Positions 18,501 through 28,850 of a stretch of 47,814 nt of DNA are shown here, piece after piece. Source of the DNA: Methanosphaera sp. (GTDB lineage: Archaea > Methanobacteriota > Methanobacteria > Methanobacteriales > Methanobacteriaceae). A program made the position numbers and the translations under genes. The stretch spans positions 1 to 47,814 of the forward strand of contig JAFRMD010000187.1 in NCBI GenBank assembly GCA_017430835.1. The letters run 5' to 3'. Below the pieces are notes generated by a model. It searched no databases and had not been told where the DNA came from. It saw nothing but the letters and a program-made list of their open reading frames with translations. Each line of letters opens with the position of its first letter. Positions within the stretch are counted from its first letter, which is position 1.

Positions 18501-18770
18501 GGTTTTCGAGTGCAAGTACTTACTTACATGATTAAATTCCAAAAATAAATAATTATAAAACTATTTATGTAAAAATAAGAGTAATAAAAATTATATTAGT
18601 TAAATAACTTGACATAATGTTGATTTAATAAGAATTTTAAAAAAAGTTCGGAACAATAAATTATTTTTTTGGAAATGATACTGTTACAAAGGTAAGATAG
18701 AATTATCATCAAACATACAATTACATTATTTAGAACAACAGTATCTTAGGAAACACTTTCTTCTTAATTT

Positions 18771-18860
18771 ATAATGCAATGTGTGTTTTTAGCATTATAA
18801 TGAAATTTACATTATATAATGTAATGTGTGTTTTTAGCATTATAATGAAATTTACATTAT
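18771..18860. repeat. 45-bp tandem direct repeat with an internal palindrome
   Basis: Bases 18771-18815 and 18816-18860 match at 44 of 45 positions (C/T difference at the seventh base). The junction contains a perfect 18-bp palindrome TTACATTATATAATGTAA at 18807-18824, and each unit contains the palindrome CATTATAATG. The second copy runs directly into a TATA-like TTATATATAAA (18857-18867) that precedes the ATPase gene. The rest of the 535-base gap 18360-18894 shows no gene. Confidence 0.8.
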
Positions 18861-18867
18861 ATATAAA
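18857..18867 (+). promoter_or_regulatory. TATA box of the second ATPase gene
   Basis: TTATATATAAA lies 28 to 38 bases before ATG 18895 and abuts the 45-bp repeat, predicting a very short leader and control through the repeats. Confidence 0.45.
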
Positions 18868-18894
18868 TAATATGCTTTTAAAAGATTAATATAG

Positions 18895-20086
18895 ATGAAA
18901 ACATGGGAAATCTACCCTTAGGAATGATACAGATTTAGATGATTCGCAATTTTATAACAGGAAAGAAGAAATATCTTTTATTTCTGATAATCTAGAACTA
19001 ACAAAAAAGGGATCAACGCCAACGATATTACTCACAGGCATTAGAGGTGTTGGAAAAACTGCTTTGATGAAAAAATTAAAAAGAAATTTCCAAGAAAATT
19101 ATTTAATTGTGTATATGGATTTATCTGCAATGAACAAATTTAGAAAAGATTCATTAACTCGTTTTGATTTCATGAAATTATTCTATGAGTCTATAATAAA
19201 AACATGTGATGAATCAAATATAAAAACTATAGATAAAAAAATATTAAAATATTTGAAAACAAATAATTTTAAAATAGAAAAAATAGAATCATTTTCTAAA
19301 ATTCCAATCCCTATCATTAAAACAGAAGAAGACTATACAAAATTCACTACTTTTGTAATGGATTTACCGCAACAAATATATGAAAACTATAAAGAGAATA
19401 TTGATGGAATTTTAATATTTATTGATGAATTTCAAAATCTAAAACAACTTGGTGAAGATGTAAACGGATTTTTATGGTATCTGCGAAGTGTAATCCAATC
19501 ACAAAAACATGTGGGATATATATTTTCGGGAAGCATGAGTATTAAAGATGATTTAATTGCAGACATTGCTGGTCAAAAAGGTGCTTTTGGTGGTAGAATA
19601 TTAAATTTTGAGATTAAAACTTTTTCATTTACAACAACAAAAAATTACTTAAATGAAAATGCCAATTACCTTAACTTCACAGAAAAGGGCTTTGAAAGAT
19701 TTTATAATTGTACAAAAGGTATTTTATATTATGTTAATAGTTTTGCAAGGTTATTGCCCCCTAATGATGAATTGAATGAAAATAGAATAATTACTGAATT
19801 CAAAAAATCTTTACCTTATCTGTTAATTCATTTGACTAATGAATGGTACAAATTAAATAAGCAAGAACAAAAAATTATTACTTCACTCATTGAAAAACCA
19901 TTACGAAGAATTGAAATTGCTAATAAATTAGGAGTTACTAGTGGAGCCATTGGTGCTTCTTTAAAAACCTTGCAAAATAAAACATTAATAGAATTGGACA
20001 ATAGTAAATATCATATATATGATTCTATTTTTAAAACTTGGTTAAAAAAAGAATTTGAAGAAAAAGGAGATTATCCATACAAATAA
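18895..20086 (+). CDS. Archaeal AAA ATPase (Arch_ATPase family), N-terminal frameshift
   Basis: A paralog of the ATPase at 12586-13770. The P-loop GIRGVGKT is encoded at 19037-19060, followed by Walker B ILIFIDEFQNL, the sensor-like YIFSGSMSI, GAFGGRILNFEIK and a C-terminal winged helix (RIEIANKLGVTSGAIGASLKTL...). The frame holding these is open only from 18899 and has no ATG/GTG/TTG before TTG 19064, which lies after the P-loop and so cannot be the true start. ATG 18895 reads MKTWEIYP and then hits TAG at 18919. Skipping the single T at 18919 gives a continuous protein of about 396 residues with RNDTDLDDSQFYNRKEE, matching the paralog. It is therefore a one-base lesion, a sequencing error or a shifty site (CCT TAG G). 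The body is otherwise intact. Confidence 0.75.
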
Positions 20087-20386
20087 CAATAAAATGATAC
20101 CTCATAGGTCATTTCAATATTAAAAAATTCTTTTAATCTTTTTCTTTTCAAATATTAACTTAGATTATACAATTAGACGAATTAACTCATATCCCCATAT
20201 ATTTTTTAATTAATAACTACCATCCATTTCTTCATTTTATTATTATTGCTGTTTTTGATACAATTTACGCATTAAAATAATATACATTTACTAACATATC
20301 TAATAATATTAATTATTATTAAAAAAATTATAAAAATTAATTAGTGATAAAATCATTATTTTAAAATAAAATTTAAAGGTGAAAAA
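20087..20386. other. Intergenic stretch, AT-rich
   Basis: Three hundred bases before the adhesin gene at 20387. No open frame, RNA gene or strong repeat was seen. A ribosome site AAAGGTGA lies directly before the next gene. Confidence 0.5.
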
Positions 20387-22894
20387 ATGAAAAATAAGAA
20401 AAGTATTATAATGATATTATGTTTTATAGTGCTAGTGTTTTCATTAAATACCTTATCCGCAGCAAGTTCTGAAAAAAAATTGAACACAACAAAAATTGAT
20501 AAACAAGCAAATATTCACAAAGTTAGCAAGGAATCGACAACTAAAAAGACTAAGAAAACATCAAACAGTATAGTATACGTGAATACTTCTTCAAAAAGTA
20601 ATACAGAAGATGGTAGTAAATCGTCACCTTATAAAACTATTAATAATACGAATATAGGAAAAATATCCGATAATTCAACAGTTTACATCTCAAAAGGTAC
20701 TTATAATGTTTCCCCTACAAACCTAAATAAAAATTTATCCTTTGTTGGAGAAGATAAAAAAGATGTAATTTTTATTCCTGAAGAAAACTCAACTACATTC
20801 ACTGTTAAAGAGAACGCTAATGTGAATTTTATAAATTTAACTATTAAGAATTTTTTATCAGAGAATAATAATTTGATTAAAAACACAGGATTATTAAATA
20901 TTGATAATGTAAATTTTTACAATAACAAAGTTACTAGTAAACAATCCAATGGAGTGTGCATCAAAAATACGGGAAGTTTAAAACTATCCAATTGTCTTTT
21001 TGAAAATAATACTGCCTCATATGGATCAGCATTATACAATCAAAACAAGGCAAAAGTAGATGATTGCATATTCAGTAAAAACAATATATACAATGTTGGA
21101 GGAGCTATCTATAGCATTCGTAGCGATTTAACCGTTACTAATTCAAAGTTCAGTGAGAATAGTGCTGTTAGTGGTGCAGCCATTTACAATGCTTTCGGTA
21201 ATTTGACTGTAAATAATACTGACTTTTATAAAAATAATGCTGCAACATTCTTTGGAGGAGCAATTTATTCAACTGGGATAACTTATGCTTATAATTCAAA
21301 CTTTTACAGCAATCATGCCAATAAAGATGGCGGAGCGATAACCAACACTAATAATTTCACCATTTTTAATTGTAATTTTGAACAGAATTCTGCAGGAGAA
21401 AATGGTGGAACCATTGAAAACGTTGCATGGTCCGGTAATGAAAGAGGAAATTTAACCATATTCTATTCCTCTTTTCTAGAAAATAGTGCCGGAATGGACG
21501 GCGGAGTAATCATAAATTATAATAAAAATGAAAGTGATGGAAATTTTTCAACCGTTACTGCAAGACATAATGTTTTCGATTCTAACACTGCTTCAAATAG
21601 GGGTGGTGTAATTTATAATGAACAGTTTATGGATTTTGAATACAATGTTTTAATAAATAATGATGCCAATACTGGTAAAATGGTTTATTCAAAAGATGAT
21701 TTAATAAAAAGCATAGAAAATAACTGGTGGGGTAAAAACAAGATTACCCGAAATGATATTGGAGTAATACCTAAAACGTGGGTTGTTATGAAATTATCAA
21801 ATACGACCGCATTTGTAAAAAACTTAAAAAGTAGTTTGAACATCTCTTTAGATACATTGAATACTGGAAAAATACTGGATTCGACACTCCCTAACAGGAA
21901 AGTAATTTTCTATGTTGATAAAACGATACTTTCCAGCAATTATGTTACAATAAACAAGTCCATAAGTTATTTACTTACACCTTTAGATGATAGGATAAAT
22001 GTCAAAATTGATAATCAACTCTTGTCCTTAAAAGCAGCAAAGGCAAACATAACATATTCATTAACAAATAAGAACCAAACTTTAAACATTAAAGTCATAT
22101 TGCCAAAAAATGTTAAAGGAAAAATATCAGTAAAAATTAATTCCAAAAATATCTTTAATAAGAAAGCATTAAGCAATGGAAAACTATCTTTAAATTATGT
22201 TATTCCAATAAAATGGACGAAAAATAAGTATAAGATGGAAGTGTTATTTAATTCAAAGGATGGATCCTTTATTAAGAATTTAACAATTAAAATTCCTAAA
22301 AGACAAAGTAAAACAACCCTTAAAATTATCAATATGAGTGCATTGAAAGCTGGAAAGAAAATTAAATTAATTGCAAATGTTAAACTTGGAAAATATAATA
22401 TCACTACAGGTAGCGTAACGTTTAAAGTAAATAAAAAAACTATAAAATCTAAAGTTAAGGTGACTGATGGTAAAGCAGTATACAAATACACTATCCCCAA
22501 ATCATTTTCACCTAAAAAATATGTGTTCCGTGCAGTATATAAGGGAGATCTTAATAAAAAGCCTTCAAATGCATCTAAAAGCATAAAACTAGAAAAATTG
22601 AACATCAAACTCAATATTAAAAGTAAACTTTCTTTGAAAAGAAACGTTAAAAATCAAATAAAAGTAGCAGTTCTTGATGAATATAAAAGAAAAGTAACAT
22701 CTGGAAAAATTTCTTATAAAATCAATAAAAAAACAATAAAAAGCAACATTGCCATTAAAAAGGGATATTTCATTATCAAATATACTCCTAAAATTAAGAG
22801 TAAAAAACAAGTAACACAGACATTAACAATTAAATTTAACGGAAAATCCAAATATAATTCTCTAAAAAAGACTGTGAAATTAGTAATAAAATAA
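20387..22894 (+). CDS. Adhesin-like surface protein (beta-helix plus Ig-like repeats)
   Basis: An 835-residue secreted protein starting at ATG behind AAAGGTGA. Order: signal peptide (KSIIMILCFIVLVFSLNTLSA), Lys/Thr linker, the pectate-lyase-like opening IVYVNTSSKSNTEDGSKSSPYKTINN near residue 65, then a beta-helix of repeated units such as GGAIYS and NCNFEQNSA to about residue 440, closing at NNWWGKNKITRND, a typical end of this helix type. Three Ig-like repeats rich in lysine follow to the C terminus. There is no membrane anchor at the end. It is probably displayed on the pseudomurein wall; the ligand is unknown. Confidence 0.86.
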   Translation: MKNKKSIIMILCFIVLVFSLNTLSAASSEKKLNTTKIDKQANIHKVSKESTTKKTKKTSNSIVYVNTSSKSNTEDGSKSSPYKTINNTNIGKISDNSTVYISKGTYNVSPTNLNKNLSFVGEDKKDVIFIPEENSTTFTVKENANVNFINLTIKNFLSENNNLIKNTGLLNIDNVNFYNNKVTSKQSNGVCIKNTGSLKLSNCLFENNTASYGSALYNQNKAKVDDCIFSKNNIYNVGGAIYSIRSDLTVTNSKFSENSAVSGAAIYNAFGNLTVNNTDFYKNNAATFFGGAIYSTGITYAYNSNFYSNHANKDGGAITNTNNFTIFNCNFEQNSAGENGGTIENVAWSGNERGNLTIFYSSFLENSAGMDGGVIINYNKNESDGNFSTVTARHNVFDSNTASNRGGVIYNEQFMDFEYNVLINNDANTGKMVYSKDDLIKSIENNWWGKNKITRNDIGVIPKTWVVMKLSNTTAFVKNLKSSLNISLDTLNTGKILDSTLPNRKVIFYVDKTILSSNYVTINKSISYLLTPLDDRINVKIDNQLLSLKAAKANITYSLTNKNQTLNIKVILPKNVKGKISVKINSKNIFNKKALSNGKLSLNYVIPIKWTKNKYKMEVLFNSKDGSFIKNLTIKIPKRQSKTTLKIINMSALKAGKKIKLIANVKLGKYNITTGSVTFKVNKKTIKSKVKVTDGKAVYKYTIPKSFSPKKYVFRAVYKGDLNKKPSNASKSIKLEKLNIKLNIKSKLSLKRNVKNQIKVAVLDEYKRKVTSGKISYKINKKTIKSNIAIKKGYFIIKYTPKIKSKKQVTQTLTIKFNGKSKYNSLKKTVKLVIK

Positions 22895-22908
22895 ACTCCT
22901 CATTTAAC

Positions 22909-22916
22909 TTTTTTTT
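22909..22916 (+). terminator. Oligo-T terminator
   Basis: A run of eight T lies 15 bases after the adhesin stop codon, before the end of the convergent CobN-like gene. Confidence 0.4.
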
Positions 22917-23015
22917 ATTTATTTCCCCCATATTAAGTTTTAAATAAAGTTTTGATAAAAATAGTTTAATAAAAGAAAAAAAATAAGGGGGATTTTGATT
23001 TAATTTGATAATACT

Positions 23016-26000
23016 CTACTTCCTAATACGAACATTAGGTTTTGTGAAACCTATGAAGAAGATTATTGCAATTAGAACTACAAATAAAATGTATCCTAAA
23101 GAAATCTCTGATTGTGGAGATGGTGGTTTACCAATGTTTTTCTTAATGATTTCATATACTGCTTGAGAACCTGATGTAGAACCTGATTCTCCACCTGCTG
23201 ATGAACTTCCTGCACTTGGAATGTCCCCTGCACTTGAAATTCCATCATTTGTTGTAGTACCATTACGTCCATTCTTACCATTGGTATTGTTAACAGTGCC
23301 TGTTCCACTTCCGGAACCTGAACCAGAACCTGTTCCAGTTCCTACATCACCATTTCCAGTACCAGAACCTGAATCACCTGTTCCAGTTCCGCCATTGTTA
23401 GAAGCCATTGAATTTGCATCCCCGTTGTTGTTTGTGGAGTCTGCTAAACCTGAAGCTCCTGCTCCTGCCATTGCCATTGCATTTGCTTCGTTTGTTGTAC
23501 CCTCATTTACGTATTCATTTATACCTTCTCCCGCATCAACAACTCCTGTTCCTTCAGTACTTATTGTTGCATCTGAATTTGATTCAGTGTATACTGCATC
23601 AGGATTTTTAGTTGCGGATGCATATATTTGAGAGTACTCTTCTAAACCTTTTACACCTAATGATGATCCTACTTTTATTATCCAATCATGGAGGTTTATG
23701 TTACCACAAGTGTGGTGACAACATGCCACACCATAACGGTTTGCGTTGTCAACATATTTTTGTAATAGTTTTTTCTTTAGGTTTTGGTCATCATTTGTCC
23801 AATAACCGTACATGTCACTTGTTAATAACCAACCTGCCATTGATTGCCATGAATATGATTTATATTGTGCATCAATTATCATGTAAGGACTGTCTATTAA
23901 GTTTTCGGCTAATTCTTTTAGTAATCCATTTCCAATAATTCCTGCATTATTTCCATCAGAATCGACTTCAACGGATTTACCTGTTAATGATTCTTGATAA
24001 TTCTGTGTAGTCAGCATTGTTTTCATCAAGTTTTCAAAGTTTTGGGACATTTGGTTCCATCCACCAACTGTTGATGCCATTCCCTGCATCCATTGTGGAT
24101 TCAATAGTGTTGTTCTTGTTTCACGTTTTACTTCTTCACCCAACGTGTTCGTGACAACATTGTTTTTATCACGAATGTCAAGTAGTATAGTGTTAGGGGT
24201 TGCTCCATGAACTGTTGCTGCATTTAACAGACCTCCATACCAATCAACATAATCATCTGTATCAAGGTATCTCCAACTACTGTCCAGGTTTTGGATGATT
24301 AAATCAACGTGTTCTAACATGTATGCAAATATTGCACTGTCATTTTTTACTACAATTTTACCATCTTTAATGTTCCATGAATGCCCTATTCTTGATTCGT
24401 AAACACTTGCTATTTCAGAAGAAACACCATTTGAAGTATTTAATGTTAAACCTGCTTGGTTTAACATATCTGACACTCCCGTTCCTTCAAGTACTGCACC
24501 AGGCAATCCAAATAATCTTTCTAATGATTTTACTTCCTTATAATGTTTTTTAACATAATTATATTTTGTAGATTCTTTTAAAGCATTTACCTTATATACT
24601 GATTCAGTTAGTAAAGTTAACCAGTAAGGGTTGTTACTAACAATTGTTGCAAATACATCTATTCTAGGTCTTTGATAAACTGTTCCGTTAACATTAATCG
24701 TGAGTTTTTTAAGTGGTATTACTTCAGTTCCTACTACCGTACCCGTATTGTCCCATACCGGCTCAACACCAAGCAGGTATAAGAACTGTGCAAGACTTAT
24801 ACCTTCTGTACGTAGTACTTCAGTACCCCATATTATTTCACCAACTGTTTCAGGGAAAGTTTCTTCACCCATGTCAATCATGTACTTTGACAGTAACTGA
24901 TCAACTGATTCTACTGCAGATTCCCATGCACTTTTACTTGGCATCTTTGTAGTATCACTTGCGTACATGGCTCGTCCAGTAGGTAAAACATCCGAGTATG
25001 ATGGATCAGCAGCTAATCCAGGTTCAACATATCCTCCACTAAGAGCATTTAATATGGATTCCCATTCGATATTGTTGTTTACTTTATTAATAATATCCTT
25101 TACTTCGGAAATGTCCTTGTAAAAGTTTGAGGATTCATTATAAACACCATAAGATTGGGCTACTTTTTCTACACTGTATCCTTCAACCAGGTTAGTTACG
25201 ATAGATGTTAGAACATTGTTAATAGTTTTTTTCTTGGAATTAAAACTTCTGTCTTTAATCATTTTATAGTAACTTTCATTTATTGAAGGATAGTAGAGGT
25301 TCATTATACTTTCAAGGATAGTTGTTCTAGAGGATGCTATAGTCTCAACACCACTTATCATCTCTGTACTATTCCAGACATAACCTATGGTATGCAAACC
25401 ATAATTCATCTTATCTGCCGACATCCCCTCTATGTCCTGATGTATCATTGCTAACCAATCTTCAAATGCCTTATCACTATCTGTATATTTTTTTACTTTT
25501 TTGAGCCATTTATTGAATTGACTGGATTTTGGTTTTTCGAATCCTAGATTTGTTGCGTACTTGATTAAGTCTTTTTTAGATTTTGCTAAATCCTTCTTAT
25601 TTCCATTTTTCTTGGAAATCAAATATGTCTTATAACTTTCAGAGAATGCCAAATAATCTGGTTTTTCGTAACCTAACTGTGTTGTTAAATTAATAATATG
25701 TTTTTTATAATATTCCATATTATTTTTTACGCCACTGGCTTTGTTAGAATCGTATCTGGTAATTTCATCATTTAACTTCACATAATCCCCATATAATGAC
25801 GTGGATGATGATACTGGAGTCATATGTGTAATTACTTGTGCAAAACTTCTTTCTTTTGCAGTCATACCTTCCCCAGGGTTTGAAACTATGTATGGATATA
25901 CTATAGGAGTTTCAATTAACTGGAACGGCCAGTCTGCTGATTGTAATCCTTGAGTTCTGCCCGGTAACCATTCTAATGTACCGTGAGTTCCTAAATGTAC

Positions 26001-28625
26001 TATTGCATGGTTTTTAAATACCTTACTTAGATACTTATAATATGCTACATATTGTTGTGGCGGTGGCAAGTAGCTGTTGTGGAAATCAATTTGTGAATCC
26101 CATCCTCTTACCGGTTGAACACTTAGGAATATGTTTCCAAAACGTACACCAGGTATCAAGTAATAACCCTGGTTTTTATATCGTGTTTCATTTGCTAAAG
26201 CAAAACCATTACTTTGATTAAATTTCTTCTGTAAATCTGAAGGCAAAGCAAAATACCATTGATAAAAACGTGTTTTATTTAAAACATATCTTTTAGAATT
26301 TTTAGATATGATAATCTTTGTCTTGTTTTTATTCCAATAATGCTTAAATTGGCTTTGCAGACTTTTAGATAAACCTTTTAACCATTTTTTTAATTGTTTT
26401 CTATTTACTTCAACCTTTTCACGATATATCATGGATCCATTTCCCATACCTTTACCCCATGAAGCATACATGCTTTTTTGTAAACTTTTAGGAAGTGTTT
26501 TGAACCATTTATTATATTGTGCTTTACTTACTAATTGTTTATATTTAACTAAATCCTCATAATGATCAATTACGTACAAATCTAATAATCCTTCTGCCCA
26601 TTGACCTTTATTACTGAAATCAGTGACAATAGTGTTTATTTCTTCGGTTGTTGGAATTTGGTTTTTGTCCATTCCAATATTATATCCTTCATCATATAGT
26701 TTTTCCAGAAAATCATGAATAGTTTGGAAAACATCTAAAAATGATGCTCCAATATTTGCTTTTCCTGGAGGGTATCCATAAACAATTAATGATATTCTTT
26801 TCTTTGAATTGTTTAATTCTTTAAGTTTTGCCCATCCATTGGTTAACTGCACATGTTTTGCAATTCCTTCTTTTATTAGAACTGTTTTCTGATTTTCATC
26901 CACATAGGATATTGGAATAGAACCGTAAACTCCTTCAAACTCGGGCATAGTTACTGCGGCAGTCCATTCATTTTGTGGACCGTATTCGCTTTCATAACTG
27001 AATTTACTAATATCCTTTAATGCATTGATTAAAGTAGTGTTTAAATGTTTATATGCATTAATAGTGTAATCTTCTCCCCTTTGTGTATAACCTGTAGTCC
27101 ACCAGTACATGTAACTTACTGCACTTACCCCTCGTTTTAGGTAGGATTTGTTTCCTGCCATTTCAAGCAGTGCAGTCATATCAGGATCTTCTGCAGTATT
27201 TTTGTAAATACTGAATGCTGCTCTTTTTTGATTTTCATATTCCTTAATTAAAGCATTTACTACTTTACCTCCAGAATAATAGGTAGCTATTGCTATGAAA
27301 GGTCCTGATATCTTTTTATTTTTGTTATACCATTTTTCAAAGTTATTGAAAATTTTTTGAGGATTGTTATTAACCTTATTCCATTGGGAATATTCTATAG
27401 TCATCCAGTTTAAACTTCCAGCTCCGTCAGCATTATAACCTGGGTCGGATAGAATCCAAGTGTTTATTAAACTTTCACTTGGTGTTTTCACATTTCCTTT
27501 AAATCCTGGATAATAGATACCCCAAGAGTTTGATACGTATATTGGACCATTTCCAGTAGTTGTAGGATTTATTGTTGTTTCTTTGAGTAAGAATTTAATA
27601 TAACTAAACAAGTTTTTCATATTTTTTTGAAGAACTGTTGAGTTTGATTCGGCTGTTGTCTGCCAATATGATCCTACGTATGTATTTTCTACTGAATGTG
27701 GATTACCACCCAGAAATCCCCAATTTCCTAAAGTTCCTTGCAATATTCCATCGTCAAAAATTCCGAATACATATGCAATTTTCTCTTTTTTGGATGCCGG
27801 GGATTTGGCTATCTGACTTGTATCAATTGCAAAACCATTTCCTGGAGAGTACATGTCAACTAGTATGAAATTAGAATAATCTAACATCCATTGACCTGAA
27901 TCATCATATGAATTATTTAATGCATAACTTTCCAAGAAGAAAAATCTATCACTGTATTTTTTAAGTTGATTGGCTTTTTCTTTTTGTCCGTTACCACTAG
28001 TGTCTCCTGAAAATGTTATGATAGCAATATCTGGTATGAATATATAATTTATTTTACGAGAACTAATTAAATTTGTTGTTTCTTCACCAACAGAGTAAGT
28101 TCCGTAACTAAATTTTAAGGTATAATTTCCAGAATTCAGATTAGTGAAGTTATAAGCACCGGTTATGTCACTTTTTGTGCTAGTAATACTTTTACCTGTG
28201 ACTGAATCGTATAAAGATATTTTTGCTCCATTTACTACAAAAGCATCTTCTTCTCCAGCTGCATAGACATTGTTAATTTTGTCATATGCAGTTGTTACTA
28301 TTCCAGTGATATTAAATTTGTCTACTGCATTTGCAGTTTTGATATCACTTAATGTTTTGTTTCGTTTTAAAATTACGTTCTTTTGATTGCTCGTATTTTG
28401 TACATCCTGTTTCGTAGTGGCTGTTTTTGTATTATTTGTTATACTCTTTTTATTGATTGTTTTGGTTGCATGTGTTGTTGAAACATGAGTTTGTGTTATG
28501 ACTTTTTGAGTAGATATTGAATTTTCTTTAGTAATGCTGTTTGTTGAATTATCTTTAGCTGTTACTGTTGTACAAATTATTAAAAGAAAGAGTATTATAC
28601 ATAATGAAATAATTTTCTTATTCAT
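23016..28625 (-). CDS. Secreted, membrane-anchored CobN/Mg-chelatase H-like protein
   Basis: A giant of 1869 residues counted from ATG 28625, which lies eight bases after AAGGAG; the upstream GTG at 28634 overlaps that site. Order: signal peptide (KKIISLCIILFLLIICTTVTA); Lys/Thr linker to ~100; a Cna-B/carboxypeptidase-regulatory-like beta domain (~105-190, TGAYNFTNLNSGNYTLKF); a CobN/ChlH-type chelatase region (~200-1690) with QPVRGWDSQIDFHNSYLPPP and the signature HLGTHGTLEWLPGRTQGL (~880) and HHTCGNINLHDW (~1638); a Gly/Ser/Asn-rich stretch; and a C-terminal membrane helix with a basic tail (VRIRK). Cytoplasmic CobN inserts cobalt into hydrogenobyrinate diamide with ATP-using partners, usually in ~1200-1300 residues. 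Here the domain faces outward, so binding or capture of a tetrapyrrole or metal is more likely than ATP-driven chelation. It is the last gene of the minus-strand set with an ExbB/ExbD-like pair. Confidence 0.87.
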   Translation of the reverse strand: MNKKIISLCIILFLLIICTTVTAKDNSTNSITKENSISTQKVITQTHVSTTHATKTINKKSITNNTKTATTKQDVQNTSNQKNVILKRNKTLSDIKTANAVDKFNITGIVTTAYDKINNVYAAGEEDAFVVNGAKISLYDSVTGKSITSTKSDITGAYNFTNLNSGNYTLKFSYGTYSVGEETTNLISSRKINYIFIPDIAIITFSGDTSGNGQKEKANQLKKYSDRFFFLESYALNNSYDDSGQWMLDYSNFILVDMYSPGNGFAIDTSQIAKSPASKKEKIAYVFGIFDDGILQGTLGNWGFLGGNPHSVENTYVGSYWQTTAESNSTVLQKNMKNLFSYIKFLLKETTINPTTTGNGPIYVSNSWGIYYPGFKGNVKTPSESLINTWILSDPGYNADGAGSLNWMTIEYSQWNKVNNNPQKIFNNFEKWYNKNKKISGPFIAIATYYSGGKVVNALIKEYENQKRAAFSIYKNTAEDPDMTALLEMAGNKSYLKRGVSAVSYMYWWTTGYTQRGEDYTINAYKHLNTTLINALKDISKFSYESEYGPQNEWTAAVTMPEFEGVYGSIPISYVDENQKTVLIKEGIAKHVQLTNGWAKLKELNNSKKRISLIVYGYPPGKANIGASFLDVFQTIHDFLEKLYDEGYNIGMDKNQIPTTEEINTIVTDFSNKGQWAEGLLDLYVIDHYEDLVKYKQLVSKAQYNKWFKTLPKSLQKSMYASWGKGMGNGSMIYREKVEVNRKQLKKWLKGLSKSLQSQFKHYWNKNKTKIIISKNSKRYVLNKTRFYQWYFALPSDLQKKFNQSNGFALANETRYKNQGYYLIPGVRFGNIFLSVQPVRGWDSQIDFHNSYLPPPQQYVAYYKYLSKVFKNHAIVHLGTHGTLEWLPGRTQGLQSADWPFQLIETPIVYPYIVSNPGEGMTAKERSFAQVITHMTPVSSSTSLYGDYVKLNDEITRYDSNKASGVKNNMEYYKKHIINLTTQLGYEKPDYLAFSESYKTYLISKKNGNKKDLAKSKKDLIKYATNLGFEKPKSSQFNKWLKKVKKYTDSDKAFEDWLAMIHQDIEGMSADKMNYGLHTIGYVWNSTEMISGVETIASSRTTILESIMNLYYPSINESYYKMIKDRSFNSKKKTINNVLTSIVTNLVEGYSVEKVAQSYGVYNESSNFYKDISEVKDIINKVNNNIEWESILNALSGGYVEPGLAADPSYSDVLPTGRAMYASDTTKMPSKSAWESAVESVDQLLSKYMIDMGEETFPETVGEIIWGTEVLRTEGISLAQFLYLLGVEPVWDNTGTVVGTEVIPLKKLTINVNGTVYQRPRIDVFATIVSNNPYWLTLLTESVYKVNALKESTKYNYVKKHYKEVKSLERLFGLPGAVLEGTGVSDMLNQAGLTLNTSNGVSSEIASVYESRIGHSWNIKDGKIVVKNDSAIFAYMLEHVDLIIQNLDSSWRYLDTDDYVDWYGGLLNAATVHGATPNTILLDIRDKNNVVTNTLGEEVKRETRTTLLNPQWMQGMASTVGGWNQMSQNFENLMKTMLTTQNYQESLTGKSVEVDSDGNNAGIIGNGLLKELAENLIDSPYMIIDAQYKSYSWQSMAGWLLTSDMYGYWTNDDQNLKKKLLQKYVDNANRYGVACCHHTCGNINLHDWIIKVGSSLGVKGLEEYSQIYASATKNPDAVYTESNSDATISTEGTGVVDAGEGINEYVNEGTTNEANAMAMAGAGASGLADSTNNNGDANSMASNNGGTGTGDSGSGTGNGDVGTGTGSGSGSGSGTGTVNNTNGKNGRNGTTTNDGISSAGDIPSAGSSSAGGESGSTSGSQAVYEIIKKNIGKPPSPQSEISLGYILFVVLIAIIFFIGFTKPNVRIRK

Positions 28626-28850
28626 TATATACACTCCTTTTTCGAATATTTTAAAATTTATGTGTGTTATAAATCAATATTTTGTGAATATAATACACTA
28701 ATAATAATTTAGTTGTTTATTTATAATATAAGTATTGTTAGTTAAATTAGATTAAATTAAATTTGATAAATAATTTAATATAAATTTATTTAATAGTGTT
28801 AAAAATAATTAAAAAAAAGATAGAAAAAATGAAAAAACAATGAAAAAATA

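Noticed and set aside
19064..20086. TTG 19064 as the true start of the second ATPase
   Set aside because: It would remove the P-loop, which is encoded directly upstream in the same open frame.
23221..23631. Pro/Val-rich + strand frame inside the CobN-like gene
   Set aside because: It is the mirror of the Gly/Ser-rich linker of the CobN-like protein and has no start signals.
23016..28625. Ordinary cytoplasmic cobaltochelatase CobN
   Set aside because: The signal peptide, surface-type linkers and C-terminal membrane helix place the chelatase fold outside, and no ATPase chelatase subunits are adjacent.
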